The notes under the pieces were generated by a model. That model made no database searches. It was not told where the DNA came from and saw only the letters and a list, made by a program, of their open reading frames with translations. From positions 1 through 64,000 of the forward strand of contig CBIHPK010000010.1 in assembly GCA_966211675.1 (NCBI GenBank): DNA of 64,000 nucleotides, in the 5' to 3' direction. Source of the DNA: SCUS01 sp966211675. Lineage in GTDB: Bacteria > Myxococcota_A > Polyangia > Polyangiales > Ga0077539. Made by a program: the position numbers and the translations under genes. Below, one piece after another: positions 63,947 through 64,000 of this stretch (its first letter is position 1; each line of letters begins with the position of its first letter).

Positions 63947-64000
63947 TGGGGGAGTCCTCCTATTGGGACAGGAGGGTAGTGGATGGAGCGGGGGCGAGGG

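Overview
The window looks like chromosomal DNA of a very GC-rich myxobacterium-type organism (Myxococcota, perhaps near the Polyangia/Sandaracinus side; the genus is inference). Supporting signs are MYXO-CTERM-like tails, Cys-rich surface lipoproteins with Asp/Thr/Pro-rich linkers, PEGA/TPR proteins, HRDVSPQN-type Ser/Thr kinases with an AgmX/TonB-like C-terminal domain, a Glt/Agm-type trans-envelope gene block and a SUMF1-only membrane protein. No IS element, prophage or CRISPR array was seen, and no gene-free stretch exceeds 300 bases.

Layout. (1) 1-12 kb: a partial PEGA/TPR gene and a divergent secreted FAM20-like kinase, then a long minus-strand run that reads tolQ, tolR, a TonB/TolA-like gene, tolB, a surface protein, udk, a 2Fe-2S ferredoxin, a membrane protein, a HAD phosphatase, a TPR protein and ccmB. 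A plus-strand ECF sigma gene sits between tolR and the tolA-like gene. (2) 12-19.6 kb: a pseudo-rhomboid, a membrane protein ending in a decayed sigma-54 activator AAA+ domain, and a compact lipid/polyketide-like locus (KS, inactive KS partner, PLP alpha-oxoamine synthase, two divergent ACPs). (3) 19.6-32 kb: tRNA-Leu(UAA), a 1396-residue protein carrying an internal MYXO-CTERM immediately followed by a lipobox, a lipoprotein, a PfkB kinase, a PDZ lipoprotein, a Ser/Thr kinase, and the TCA genes mdh-sucC-sucD abutted by selenocysteine tRNA. (4) 32-48 kb: a BNR-repeat lipoprotein, an ECF sigma/zinc-finger anti-sigma pair, and a seven-gene plus-strand operon of periplasmic coiled-coil, TPR and TonB-like proteins in the GltD-E-F-G order, closed by a strong hairpin terminator. 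(5) 48-55 kb: a Cys-rich lipoprotein, a CDF cation exporter, a SUMF1 protein, a GT-C membrane protein and a small protein kinase. (6) 55-64 kb: a minus-strand defence-type operon: hypothetical gene, type III-like DNA methyltransferase (Mod), OLD/AAA15-like ATPase, PD-(D/E)XK nuclease, and a type III-like restriction helicase (Res) with an extra C-terminal S24/LexA-type peptidase domain.

How they work together. Regions 1 and 4 are envelope machines (Tol system; Glt-type complex), each beside its own ECF sigma gene. Region 2 probably makes an amino-ketone lipid or polyketide-like product. Region 3 carries central metabolism and shows that the organism has a selenocysteine tRNA. Region 6 is the best candidate for a poorly described system: a modification/restriction pair with an ATPase-nuclease module between them and a self-cleaving-type protease domain on the restriction subunit.
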